From: an uncultured Acidimicrobiia bacterium
GTDB taxonomy: Bacteria; Actinomycetota; Acidimicrobiia; IMCC26256; CALEDW01
Assembly: GCA_937949585.1 (NCBI GenBank)
Contig: CALEDW010000188.1
Location: 1-9,866 of the forward strand
DNA: 9,866 nucleotides
Direction of reading: 5' to 3'
The notes under the pieces are model-generated. The model searched no databases, was not told the DNA's origin, and saw only the letters and a list, made by a program, of their open reading frames with translations. Of this stretch, positions 1 through 7,298 are shown in pieces. Each line of letters starts with the position of its first letter. Positions within the stretch are counted from its first letter, which is position 1. Position numbers and translations under genes: made by a program.

Positions 1-1
1 G

Positions 2-430
2 AGCTGCGGCGCCGAGTACGTGGGCTCGGCGACCCGCTGCGCGGACTGCCGGGTGGCGTTGAGCCCCGCGCCGCCGCGGGTGACCCGCCCGGTCGAGGAG
101 GTCGACGACCTCGTCGAGCTCGGGACCTGGGGCCGGCTCGAGGCCCAGATCCTGCGCCGCAGGCTCGAGACGGCCGGGATCACCACGATGGTCGAGTGGA
201 GTTCCCCGGGACCGGGCGCCGAGGGCACGATCGTGGTCCCCGAGCCGATGGCGGAGTTCGCGGGAGCGATCATCTCGGAGCTCGAGGTCACCGACGAGGT
301 GCCGGACACGTCGCCGCTGGCGTACGTGGCCCGGATCGAGGAGCACCTCGAGGCCGCCGGAGCGCTGCTCGAAGAGCTGCGCACCCGGATCGAGCAGGAC
401 GAGGCCGAAGGCGGCGACCCGGACCTGTAG
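2..430 (+). CDS. Zinc-ribbon / DUF2007-like protein, 5'-truncated by the window edge
   Basis: The reading frame is open to the left edge, so the true start lies outside the window; 142 residues and the stop are visible. The first visible residues are SCGAEY, followed by a CADC pair (visible residues 13 and 16). This is the second half of a Cys4 zinc ribbon whose first CxxC would end at visible Cys2. After a proline-rich linker, residues about 34-95 (VDDLVELGTWGRLEAQILRR onward, then a late VVPEP) resemble the DUF2007 'putative signal transducing' fold, in which a short alpha/beta domain reads 'leaAGI...vlVpe'. The tail from about residue 105 is charged and helical, possibly a short coiled coil. 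A GTG at 20 could serve as a start, but it would cut the zinc ribbon in half, so I prefer the longer frame. The role is unknown; such proteins are small soluble cytoplasmic factors. It converges on the isomerase-family gene with 15 bp between stops. Confidence 0.72.
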   Translation, partial: SCGAEYVGSATRCADCRVALSPAPPRVTRPVEEVDDLVELGTWGRLEAQILRRRLETAGITTMVEWSSPGPGAEGTIVVPEPMAEFAGAIISELEVTDEVPDTSPLAYVARIEEHLEAAGALLEELRTRIEQDEAEGGDPDL

Positions 431-445
431 GTCCCCGGCCCGCGC

Positions 446-1192
446 TCAGAAGGCGAAGCGGTCGACGAAGCGGGCGAAGACCGCGGCGTCGCCGAGCACC
501 TCGAGATCACCGGTGCCGCGGCGGCCGAGCAGGGCGAGGAGCAGGGCGGCGGCCGGTCCGCGCAGGGCCACGTCTGCCTTGGCGTGTTCGGCCCGCACCG
601 ACCACCCGTCGGGCCCCAGCCACACCAGCCACTCCCCCGGCGTGTCGGTGGCGTGCAGGTGGATCGTGGCTCCTGCACCCCGGAGGCCGGCGAGCCACGG
701 TACCGCCGGTGCGTTCTCGAAGAGCTCGGCGATTGCGTCGGCTGCCAGTGCCGGCTCGGTCGGTTCGGGATCGACCCCGGCGGCGAGCTCGGCGTCGACG
801 CGGTGCACGAACGTCTCGTGCGCCATGCGACGGGCCCAGAACCGCGCCCGCTGATCGGGCCCCCAGGCCCAGCAGGACCGGTCGAGGGGCCCCGCCGACA
901 CGGTCGCCTCGAAGGCCGCCGCCCCTTCCCGCAGCCAGGCCGGGAGCGCGGCGGGGTCGTCGGGGGTGCCGGGCGGCAGCGTCGACGGGTCGACCGGCGC
1001 GCCCGACCGGACGACGGCCGTGGCCCACCGGTGGACCCGCCCGACGTGCCGGGCGAGGGTGCCGAGGTCCCAGTCGGGACAGCTCGGGACACGCAGCTCG
1101 GGGGCGGCGCCGCCGACGACCTCGGCGAGCCTGGCGGTCTCCACCCGCAGCGCGGGCAGGTAGCGCTCGTCGAGGTCCGGGTCGCCTGACAC
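446..1192 (-). CDS. Mycothiol-dependent maleylpyruvate isomerase-family protein
   Basis: This predicted cytoplasmic protein (248 aa from GTG 1192) has the two-domain layout of the mycothiol-dependent maleylpyruvate isomerase family: an N-terminal DinB-like four-helix bundle and a C-terminal MDMPI_C domain. The bundle carries the CPDWDLGTLARHVGRVHRW signature and an HETFVHRVDAE helix. Counting from GTG 1192, the His49, Glu126 and His130 triad matches the zinc ligands known from the Corynebacterium enzyme. The C-terminal part has the usual 'ADVALRGPAAALLLALLGRR' segment. Known members use mycothiol as cofactor for cis-trans isomerisation or thiol transfer, but most paralogues in a genome have no known substrate. 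No gentisate pathway genes are nearby, so I do not call it a true maleylpyruvate isomerase. Start: family members begin just before 'DLDERYLPAL', and a TACGCT hexamer lies 6 nt before GTG 1192. An in-frame GTG at 1234 would add 14 residues (262 aa). Confidence 0.85.
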   Translation of the reverse strand: MSGDPDLDERYLPALRVETARLAEVVGGAAPELRVPSCPDWDLGTLARHVGRVHRWATAVVRSGAPVDPSTLPPGTPDDPAALPAWLREGAAAFEATVSAGPLDRSCWAWGPDQRARFWARRMAHETFVHRVDAELAAGVDPEPTEPALAADAIAELFENAPAVPWLAGLRGAGATIHLHATDTPGEWLVWLGPDGWSVRAEHAKADVALRGPAAALLLALLGRRGTGDLEVLGDAAVFARFVDRFAF

Positions 1193-1198
1193 GCGGGC

Positions 1199-1204
1199 AG
1201 CGTA
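1199..1204 (-). promoter_or_regulatory. Possible -10 box for a leaderless isomerase-family mRNA
   Basis: TACGCT on the minus strand fits TANNNT and ends 6 nt before the GTG at 1192. No Shine-Dalgarno is visible before this GTG. There is no recognisable -35 or extended -10, so this is the weakest of the four similar sites in the window. The gene could instead be read from ftsK transcription through the 109-bp gap. Confidence 0.3.
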
Positions 1205-1301
1205 GGCGGTGCGCGCCCGGGGCCCCGGGAACACCCGACTGCACCCAGGTCTGCACCACCGAGCTCGGCGAGCCGGCCCGCCACACGGACGCGGCGCGGG
1301 C

Positions 1302-3701
1302 TCAGACCCGGGAGCGCAGCTCGTCGAGCTCCTCGGGGCTCATGAGCACCGCCCGCGCCTTGGACCCTTCGGAGGGCCCCACGACGCCCCGCCGCTCGAG
1401 GAGGTCCATGAGCCGGCCGGCGCGAGCGAACCCGACCCGCAGCTTGCGCTGCAGCATGCTGGTGGAGCCGAGCCCGCTGCGTACCACGAGCTCCATCGCT
1501 TCGTCGAGCAGCTCGTCGTCGTCGAGCTCGCCGCCCCCCGGCCCACCGGGGGTGTCGTCGCCCTGCAACCCCTCGACGTAGGAGACACCGCTCGCCTGGC
1601 GCTTCCAGTGGGCGACGACCCGCCGGACGCAGGCCTCGTCGACCCAGGAGCCCTGGATGCGCGTGGGCTTGGAGGACGAGGCGGTGACGAGGAGCATGTC
1701 GCCCTGGCCGATGAGCCGCTCGGCGCCGGCCTGGTCGAGGATCACCCGGCTGTCGGCGATGCTCGTCACCCGGAACGCCAGTCGGCTGGGGATGTTCGCC
1801 TTGATCACCCCGGTGATGACGTTCACCGACGGGCGTTGGGTGGCGATCACGAGGTGGATTCCCACCGCTCGGGCCATCTGGGCCAGTCGGCAGATGCTGT
1901 GCTCCACGTCCCGCGCCGCCACCATCATGAGGTCGTTCAGCTCGTCCACGACCACCACGATGTAGGGCATGCGCTCGTAGGTCCGCCCGCCGTAGGGGTC
2001 GGGACGCTCGGCCGTGGGGAGCTCGCCCCGGTCCCAGGCCGCGTTGTAGGCGGCGATGTCTCGCACCCCCACCTCGGCCAGCGTGTCGTAACGCTGCTCC
2101 ATCTCCCGCACCGCCCAGTCGAGCGCGTTCGCGGCGCGCTTGGGGTTGGTGACCACCGACGTGAGGAGGTGCGGCAGGCCGTCGTACTGGCCGAGCTCCA
2201 CCCGCTTGGGGTCGATCAGGATGAGCCGCACCACCTCCGGGGTGCAGCGCATGAGGAGCGAGGTGATGATGCTGTTGATGCAGCTCGACTTCCCGGCCCC
2301 GGTCTGACCGGAGATGAGCACGTGGGGCATGGCCGACAGGTCGAGCATGTGGGTGCGCCCGGCGATGTCACGCCCGAGGCCCACCTCGAGCGGGTGGGTG
2401 GCACGGTGCGCCTCCTCGGAGGCGAGCACGTCGCCGAGGGTCACGAGCTGGCGGTGGCGGTTCGGCACCTCCACGCCCACCGCGGACCGCCCGGGGATGG
2501 GGGCGAGGATCCGCACGTCGGCCGACGCCATGGCGTACGCGATGTCGTGGGTGAGGGCGGTCACCCGGCTCACCTTCACGCCGGGGGCGAGTTCGAGCTC
2601 GTAGCGGGTGACGGTGGGCCCGACCGTCGTCCCGACGAGCCGGGCCTCCACGCCGAACTCGGCGAGCGTGGCCACGAGCACGGCCCCGCCGTCGCGCACG
2701 GACCGTTCGTCGATCGGCCGGGCCGCGGAACGCCGCAGCACGTCGCGGGGCGGCAACGCCCAGTCACCGCCGGCCGGGCCGGCGACCGGCACCGCCGGGT
2801 CGGCTTCGAGCGGCGGCGCCGGCTCCGCCGACTCGTCGTGCCGGAGGTCGAGCTCCGCCACGTGGGCGTCGGACCCTGCCACCGCGGCGGCCGACGCCTC
2901 GGCCTCCGGTGGCTCCGCCCCGGCCACCGGCGGCCCGTCGGTCGCCTCGGCCACCGGCACGGCGCCCGGGGACCCGTCGGGACGCCGTCCGTCCGGCACC
3001 GGGAACGCGGAGCGCGCCGCACGCCCGGACCCGGCAGCCCGGGGGGCGACCGGTTCGGCCGCCGCCGTGCGCAGCAGCCGGGCGAGCCCGGCGCCGCCCA
3101 GCCCGGCGGCGCGACGGCCGGCGGCGAGCGCCGAGGCCGCAAGGCGGTGCAACGGGGTCCCGGTCAGCACGATCGCACCCAGCGCCGCCGCGGCCAGGGC
3201 CACGACCAGCACGCCCGCCACGCCACCGGCCCGGGCCACCGGTGTGACGAGCACCGCCCCGGCCACGCCGCCGGCCCGGGCGAGCCGCTCCGGCGCGGCG
3301 TCCAGCGCCGGGGCGCCGCCGGCCACGTGCACCACGGCCAGGACCGCACCGCCGGTGAGCGCCACCCCCACCGCCGAGCGCGCTGCGCGCCGGGGCGCCT
3401 CCGGGGTGGAGGGGCGGGCGATGACCACGGCCGCGGCCAGTGCCCCTGCGGGCACCGCCGGCGCCGCGCGCCCCAGGGCCAGCCGGAGGGCGTCGGCCGC
3501 GGCGGCCCCGAGCGGCCCGGTGGTCCCGGTCGCCAGCGCGAGCAGCCCGAGCACCCCGAACGCGCCGAGGACGACGGCGGCGGCGTCGTCCCGGTGGGCC
3601 TCCAACCCCGCGAGCGCAGCCCGCAGGCCGCCTCGACGGCGGTGGCCCGCCGCGGGCCGGGACGCCCCCCGGCGCTTCGGGGCAGCGGTGCTGCGGGCCA
3701 T
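1302..3701 (-). CDS. ftsK: DNA translocase FtsK/SpoIIIE
   Basis: Septum-anchored, ATP-driven double-stranded DNA pump that clears chromosome ends through the closing division septum and assists dimer resolution. Positions below count from a TTG one codon upstream. A basic N-terminus is followed by a hydrophobic block with about four membrane segments (roughly 41-59, 78-97, 108-130, 144-182), then a Pro/Ala/Glu-rich linker (to about 330). Next is the alpha domain (RYELELAPGVKVSRV) and the RecA-like motor with Walker A GQTGAGKS at 466-473 and Walker B ending in DE at 587-588, followed by ATQRPSVNVITGVIKANIPS. A C-terminal winged-helix gamma domain (about 730-795, with GPSEGSKARAVL) recognises polar DNA motifs in known FtsKs. 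At 799 aa it is complete and normal for actinobacteria, with a short linker. ATG 3701 is preferred over TTG 3704. A 120-bp gap separates it from the acetyltransferase gene upstream, and it has a candidate promoter of its own. Confidence 0.97.
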   Translation of the reverse strand: MARSTAAPKRRGASRPAAGHRRRGGLRAALAGLEAHRDDAAAVVLGAFGVLGLLALATGTTGPLGAAAADALRLALGRAAPAVPAGALAAAVVIARPSTPEAPRRAARSAVGVALTGGAVLAVVHVAGGAPALDAAPERLARAGGVAGAVLVTPVARAGGVAGVLVVALAAAALGAIVLTGTPLHRLAASALAAGRRAAGLGGAGLARLLRTAAAEPVAPRAAGSGRAARSAFPVPDGRRPDGSPGAVPVAEATDGPPVAGAEPPEAEASAAAVAGSDAHVAELDLRHDESAEPAPPLEADPAVPVAGPAGGDWALPPRDVLRRSAARPIDERSVRDGGAVLVATLAEFGVEARLVGTTVGPTVTRYELELAPGVKVSRVTALTHDIAYAMASADVRILAPIPGRSAVGVEVPNRHRQLVTLGDVLASEEAHRATHPLEVGLGRDIAGRTHMLDLSAMPHVLISGQTGAGKSSCINSIITSLLMRCTPEVVRLILIDPKRVELGQYDGLPHLLTSVVTNPKRAANALDWAVREMEQRYDTLAEVGVRDIAAYNAAWDRGELPTAERPDPYGGRTYERMPYIVVVVDELNDLMMVAARDVEHSICRLAQMARAVGIHLVIATQRPSVNVITGVIKANIPSRLAFRVTSIADSRVILDQAGAERLIGQGDMLLVTASSSKPTRIQGSWVDEACVRRVVAHWKRQASGVSYVEGLQGDDTPGGPGGGELDDDELLDEAMELVVRSGLGSTSMLQRKLRVGFARAGRLMDLLERRGVVGPSEGSKARAVLMSPEELDELRSRV

Positions 3702-3707
3702 CAACTC

Positions 3708-3716
3708 ACCATAACA
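3708..3716 (-). promoter_or_regulatory. Extended -10 promoter for ftsK
   Basis: The minus strand reads TGTTATGGT, an extended -10 (TGN followed by TATGGT). Its end is 6 nt before ATG 3701, the spacing expected if transcription starts at or next to the start codon. No convincing -35 is seen 16-18 bp upstream, but extended -10 promoters tolerate that. GGTGAG just before the start could alternatively be a weak Shine-Dalgarno 3 nt from the ATG, which is too close to be good. The 120-bp gap to the acetyltransferase gene holds no other recognisable signal. Confidence 0.45.
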
Positions 3717-3821
3717 GCAGCCTCACCAGCCACACCGGCACCGTTGGAAAACCCGAACCACAGCACGAGCGCAGACCCTCCCCGGCCCTGCTGAAGGCGG
3801 TGCGTCGCGGCCGCCCGAGCG

Positions 3822-4811
3822 TCACTCCCGGGTCGGGACCGGGCGGATGCGCTTGGAGTACCAGTCGTGGCGTTCGTGGACGTGCATGCCGGCCGCCTCG
3901 TAGAGCCGCACCGTCTCGGACGCCCCGGCCGCCTCGACCGTCACCACCACGCGCATCTGGCCCCGTCCCTCCAGGGCCGCGAACGCCTCGCCGACCAGGG
4001 CCTGGCCGACCCCGCGTCGGCGCCACGCCTCCCGTACCGCAACGCTGGAGAGGTAGCCGGTGCGGCCCACGTCGTAGACGAGCACCGCCCCGACGACCTC
4101 GCCCCGGTGCTCGGCCATCCGCCAGAGCGCCGGGTCGAAGGCCGGGTGGAGGAGGCGCAGGTGCAGCCACTCGTCGAGGCGCCGGGGGCTGAAGCGGTGG
4201 TGGCCGGCGAACGCCTCGGCCAGGATGTCCCGCAGCGCCTCGGCGTCGTCGGCCGGTCGGAACGCCCGGATCGTCACCCCCTCCGGCGGCTGCGGCCGGC
4301 GAGGGCGCGACCCGCGCAGATCGATCCGCAGGCGCAGCGTGCTGGAGCGGTGCTCGAACCCTCGCCGCTCCAGCAGCGCCCGCTTGGACGTGTTGGGGGC
4401 CGGGCACGGCAGCGTGAGCGTGACGGCGGCACCGGCCGTCGCCGCGACGCCTGCGGCCCGCCGCTCCACGAGATCGCACAGCGTGCTGCCCAGCCCCCGC
4501 CCCGCGTACTCGGGGAGCACGTACGCGTCGGCCTCCAGCGCCCGGCCGGGCTCGGCCTCCCAGCAGAACGCGTACCCGACGACGCGGCCGGTGGGGCCGG
4601 TGACGCACCAGGCGTCACGGGTCGGGTCGAACCGGGGCCGGTGCCAGTCGTCGAGCAGGTCCTCGAGAGTGAAGTCGGGCTCGCCGAAGTCGGCGACGTC
4701 GCACGCAGTGACCACCTCGGCGACGTCGGGGGCGTCCCGCGGCGTCGGGTGGCGGAGGACGTACCCGGTGGGCAGCTCGACGGCTGCGTCAGAGCGCGGG
4801 GAAGTATCCAC
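3822..4811 (-). CDS. Tandem-GNAT N-acetyltransferase, MshD-like architecture
   Basis: Predicted soluble acetyl-CoA-dependent N-acetyltransferase of 329 aa, made of two GNAT folds in a row. The N-terminal fold has the acetyl-CoA pyrophosphate loop YAGRGLGSTL (about 102-111). The C-terminal fold has the stronger loop WRRRGVGQAL (about 263-272), the segment GYLSSVAVRE before it, and the typical late motif 'RLYEAAGMHVHERHDWYSKRI'. Two GNAT domains, about 315-330 aa, and an 'EAFAGHH' motif opening domain 2 recall mycothiol synthase MshD (315 aa in M. tuberculosis). However, the same architecture occurs in many uncharacterised actinobacterial acetyltransferases, so I leave it unnamed. Start: GTG 4811 overlaps the dehydrogenase gene by 23 bp and is the only good start between that gene's 3' end and the first beta strand. 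It has no clear Shine-Dalgarno, so translational coupling to the dehydrogenase is likely. The open frame upstream to 4937 is Arg/Cys-rich and looks like shadow coding. Confidence 0.82.
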   Translation of the reverse strand: MDTSPRSDAAVELPTGYVLRHPTPRDAPDVAEVVTACDVADFGEPDFTLEDLLDDWHRPRFDPTRDAWCVTGPTGRVVGYAFCWEAEPGRALEADAYVLPEYAGRGLGSTLCDLVERRAAGVAATAGAAVTLTLPCPAPNTSKRALLERRGFEHRSSTLRLRIDLRGSRPRRPQPPEGVTIRAFRPADDAEALRDILAEAFAGHHRFSPRRLDEWLHLRLLHPAFDPALWRMAEHRGEVVGAVLVYDVGRTGYLSSVAVREAWRRRGVGQALVGEAFAALEGRGQMRVVVTVEAAGASETVRLYEAAGMHVHERHDWYSKRIRPVPTRE

Positions 4812-5562
4812 CGTCGACGGGGTAGACCTGTCCGGTGATCCACGACGCCGCGTCCGAGCACAGCAGCACCGCCAGCGGCGCCGGATCCTCGACCTCACCG
4901 AGGCGCCCCACGGGGTAGGCGCGGGCCAGGCGCGCACCGAGCTCGGGGTGCCGCTCGATGGCCTCCGCCAGCGCCCCGTGACGCATCGTGCCCAGCGCGA
5001 TGCAGTTGACGGTGACGCCGTGCCGGCCCACCTCTGCGGCGAGCCCGCGCGAGAAGCCCATGGCCGCCGCCTTCGCGGCGCCGTAGACCACCTGCTTGCG
5101 CTCGCCCCGCCGACCGGCGTCGGAGGTGACGGTGAGGATCCGACCCCAGCGCCGTTCGATCATCCCCGGCAGGTAGGCCCTGGTCACGCCCAGCACCGCG
5201 GCGAGGTTCAGCCGGATGAGCGGATCCCAGTCCTCGGGGCCGGTCTCCACGAACGGCTTGACGGTGATCCCCTCGGGGGGGATGCCGGCGTTGTTCACGA
5301 GGATGTCCAGCGGCCCGGTCTCGGTGTGCATCCGGACCACCGCCTCCCGGTCGCAGACATCCGCGACCACCGGGCGGGCCTCGCCCCCCTCCTCGCCGAT
5401 CTCCGCGCAGACCTTCTCGGCGCGCTCGGCGTGCAGGTCGTTGACCCAGACCGCGGCGCCGGCCCGGGCGAGCTGGAGGGCGATGGCCCGCCCGACGCCG
5501 GCCCCCGCGCCGGTGACGAGGGCGACGCGCCCCCCGATGAACCGGGACCAGTCCCGGATCAC
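4789..5562 (-). CDS. Short-chain dehydrogenase/reductase (SDR), probably NAD(H)-dependent
   Basis: Classical SDR of 257 aa, predicted to be a cytoplasmic oxidoreductase acting on an alcohol, ketone or 3-oxoacyl type substrate. The cofactor motif TGAGAGVG spans residues 17-24. Asp42 at the end of strand beta-2 (VWVNDLH) favours NAD(H) over NADP(H). Other family motifs are NNAG at 90-93 and the catalytic set Asn119, Ser147, Tyr160, Lys164 (YGAAK). The C-terminus PVDGGYFPAL is the usual SDR end. All catalytic residues are present. The GTG start lies 2 bp after the rnj stop, with a GGAGG 7 nt upstream inside the end of rnj, so it is expected to be co-translated with rnj. From memory, M. tuberculosis also has a dehydrogenase gene (Rv2750) between rnj and ftsK. 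The substrate cannot be predicted from the sequence. Confidence 0.93.
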   Translation of the reverse strand: MIRDWSRFIGGRVALVTGAGAGVGRAIALQLARAGAAVWVNDLHAERAEKVCAEIGEEGGEARPVVADVCDREAVVRMHTETGPLDILVNNAGIPPEGITVKPFVETGPEDWDPLIRLNLAAVLGVTRAYLPGMIERRWGRILTVTSDAGRRGERKQVVYGAAKAAAMGFSRGLAAEVGRHGVTVNCIALGTMRHGALAEAIERHPELGARLARAYPVGRLGEVEDPAPLAVLLCSDAASWITGQVYPVDGGYFPAL

Positions 5563-5564
5563 CC

Positions 5565-7232
5565 TCAGACCTCCAGGACCACCGGGATCACCGCCGGGCG
5601 CCGCCGGGTGCGGGCGTCGATGAAGCGGCCGAGGGCCCGGCGTGCCCGGCGCCGCACGGTGTCGGGATCGGTGGCCCCCTCGGCGGCGGCCTCGGCCAGC
5701 GCGGCCCGCACCTCGGCCTTCGCCTCCTCGATGAGGTCCTCGGCCTCCTCGGCATGCACCCAGCCCCGGGTCACGATCTCGGGACCCGTCACCACCTCGC
5801 CCCGCCGCTGATCGACGGTGACGATCACCACCACGACGCCCTCGGCGGCCAGGTGCCGGCGGTCACGCAGGACCCCGTGCGTGACGTCGCCGACGATGCC
5901 GTCCACGTACGTGTAGCCGGCCGGGACCGCCTGCGGCTCGCGCTCCACCACCCCGTCGGTGATCGTGAGCAGATCGCCGTCCTCGCACACCAGCACCCGC
6001 TCGGGGGCCACGCCGCACTCCTCGGCGAGCCGGGCGTGCTGCACGAGATGGCGGTACTCGCCGTGCACCGGGACGAACCAGCGCGGCCGGACCAGGTTCA
6101 AGAGCAGCTTCAGCTCCTCCCGCGAGGCGTGCCCGGAGACGTGGACGCCGGCCCCCTCCCCGTGCACGACTTCGGCCCCGGCCCGGTAGAGCGCGTCGAT
6201 CACCCGGGCGACGCTGTGCTCGTTGCCCGGGATGGCGTGCGCCGAGAGCACCACCACGTCGTCGCCGGAGACCTTCACGTGCTTGTGCTCGTGCGCGGCC
6301 ATGAGCGACAGCGCACTCATCGGCTCCCCCTGGGAGCCGGTGCAGACGATGCAGACCTCGCCGGGGGCGTAGCGGCCGGTGTCCTCCACGCCGACGACCC
6401 GGTCCTCGGGGATGCGCAGCTCGCCCATCTCCCGGGCCAGGGTCACGTTCTGGACCATGGACCGGCCGACGAAGGCCACCACGCGCCCGCAGGCGAGCGC
6501 GGCCTCGGTGACCTGGCGCACCCGGTGCAGGTGGGAGGCGAAGGAGGCCACGATGAAGCGGCGGTCGGGACGGGCCCGCATGAGATCGAGCATGGCCCGC
6601 CCGACGAGCGACTCCGAGGGTGTGAAACCCGGCCGGGTGGCGTTGGTGGAGTCGGACAGCATGAGCAGTACCCCGTCCCCGCGGCGGGCGACCTCGCCGA
6701 TGAGCGCCAGGTCGGTGCGCCGCCCGTCCACCGGGGTCAGATCGAGTTTGAAGTCCCCGGTGTGCAGGATCACCCCGGCCGGCGTTTCGTAGGCGGCTGC
6801 GAAGGCATGGGGCACCGAGTGTGTGACCGGGATGAACTCGACGGTGACCGGCCCGATCCGGTGCCGCTCGCCGTCGCGCACCTCGCGCAGCTCGGTGCGG
6901 TCCGCCAACCCGGCCTCGGCGATGCGGTGACGGGCCAGCCCCAGCGACAGGGCGGATCCGTAGATCGGCACCGGGACGTCGCGCAGCAGGAACGGTAGGC
7001 CGCCGGCGTGGTCCTCGTGGGCGTGGGTGAGGATCACCGCCTCGACGGCCTCCGCCCGCTCCCGCAGCCAGGTGATGTCCGGCAGCACGAGGTCGACACC
7101 GGGCATGTCGTGGTCGGGGAACATGATCCCGCAGTCGACGACGACGATGCGGCCGTCGACCTCGAGGCAGAAGCAGTTCCGGCCGATCTCGCCGAGACCA
7201 CCGAGGAAGGCGAGGCGGACCGGGGCGGCCAT
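5565..7232 (-). CDS. rnj: Ribonuclease J
   Basis: RNase J is a metallo-beta-lactamase/beta-CASP ribonuclease with both 5'-3' exonuclease and endonuclease activity, used in rRNA maturation and mRNA decay in the cytoplasm. The 555-aa protein is full length. It opens with LAFLGGLGEIGRN and shows the zinc motif HAHEDH at 70-75, then His138, and Asp160 in HTGDFKLD. The beta-CASP part contains SDSTNATRPGFTPSE, VASFASHLHRV and CTGSQGEPMSAL. His364 and His368 lie in HVSGHASREE and His390 in PVHGEYRHL. The C-terminal domain ends IPVVLEV, as in other actinobacterial RNase J proteins. Start: ATG 7232 has no Shine-Dalgarno but has TAGCCT 7 nt upstream, which suggests a leaderless transcript. There is no long N-terminal extension. 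dapA, often next to rnj in actinobacteria, is not the adjacent upstream gene here. Downstream, rnj is tightly linked to the SDR gene. Confidence 0.98.
   Translation of the reverse strand: MAAPVRLAFLGGLGEIGRNCFCLEVDGRIVVVDCGIMFPDHDMPGVDLVLPDITWLRERAEAVEAVILTHAHEDHAGGLPFLLRDVPVPIYGSALSLGLARHRIAEAGLADRTELREVRDGERHRIGPVTVEFIPVTHSVPHAFAAAYETPAGVILHTGDFKLDLTPVDGRRTDLALIGEVARRGDGVLLMLSDSTNATRPGFTPSESLVGRAMLDLMRARPDRRFIVASFASHLHRVRQVTEAALACGRVVAFVGRSMVQNVTLAREMGELRIPEDRVVGVEDTGRYAPGEVCIVCTGSQGEPMSALSLMAAHEHKHVKVSGDDVVVLSAHAIPGNEHSVARVIDALYRAGAEVVHGEGAGVHVSGHASREELKLLLNLVRPRWFVPVHGEYRHLVQHARLAEECGVAPERVLVCEDGDLLTITDGVVEREPQAVPAGYTYVDGIVGDVTHGVLRDRRHLAAEGVVVVIVTVDQRRGEVVTGPEIVTRGWVHAEEAEDLIEEAKAEVRAALAEAAAEGATDPDTVRRRARRALGRFIDARTRRRPAVIPVVLEV
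5570..5574 (-). promoter_or_regulatory. Shine-Dalgarno of the SDR gene
   Basis: GGAGG on the minus strand lies in the last codons of rnj, 7 nt before GTG 5562. It fixes that GTG as the dehydrogenase start and ties the gene to rnj as one operon. Confidence 0.8.
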
Positions 7233-7239
7233 TGCGGCG

Positions 7240-7245
7240 AGGCTA
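7240..7245 (-). promoter_or_regulatory. -10 box for a leaderless rnj transcript
   Basis: TAGCCT on the minus strand fits TANNNT, and exactly 7 nt separate it from ATG 7232, so the transcript would begin at the A of the start codon. No Shine-Dalgarno precedes this ATG. No good -35 is visible; that region falls inside the inverted repeat at 7257-7278. Confidence 0.45.
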
Positions 7246-7256
7246 TCCGAGTGGTG

Positions 7257-7278
7257 TCCGGGCCGTGGCCGGCCCGGA
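7257..7278 (-). terminator. GC-rich hairpin downstream of the diiron gene (candidate terminator)
   Basis: A perfect 8-bp inverted repeat (TCCGGGCC / GGCCCGGA) with a 6-nt loop lies about 20 bp past the diiron gene stop and before the rnj start. There is no U-tract, so it is not a classical intrinsic terminator. U-less hairpins have been proposed to end transcripts in high-GC actinobacteria. Because it covers where the rnj -35 should be, it could also be a binding site. Self-complementary GC runs arise easily at this base composition. Confidence 0.4.
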
Positions 7279-7298
7279 TCCCGCGCCGGCCCGGCGGC

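Noticed and set aside
1193..1234. 14-residue N-terminal extension of the isomerase-family protein from GTG 1234
   Set aside because: Not excluded, but the family normally begins near 'DLDERYLPAL', and the promoter-like TACGCT sits just before the shorter start.
1267..1282. 6-bp GC hairpin after the ftsK stop, considered as a terminator
   Set aside because: It needs a G-U pair, has a 4-nt CCGG loop, and no U-tract follows. Such stems are common by chance at this GC content.
1510..1533. Short tandem-looking run of tcgtcg triplets
   Set aside because: It is explained by consecutive Asp/Glu codons (DDDELLDE) at the edge of the FtsK gamma domain, not by a DNA repeat with its own function.
196..1581. 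461-residue Arg/Pro-rich plus-strand frame
   Set aside because: It overlaps the first gene, the isomerase-family gene and the ftsK 3' end in other frames. Its long serine run is an antisense reading of repeated Asp/Glu/Leu codons in ftsK, not a real low-complexity protein.
1209..3794. 861-residue plus-strand open frame opposite ftsK
   Set aside because: It is antisense to an unmistakable FtsK and is rich in His, Gly, Arg and Pro with no domain signature. It is an expected by-product of GC-rich third codon positions.
4812..4937. 42-residue N-terminal extension of the GNAT protein
   Set aside because: It lies wholly within SDR coding sequence, is Arg/Cys-rich, and adds nothing resembling a GNAT domain or targeting signal.
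5754..6998. 414-residue plus-strand frame opposite rnj
   Set aside because: Antisense to conserved RNase J motifs, with shadow-type composition and no ribosome binding site recognised.
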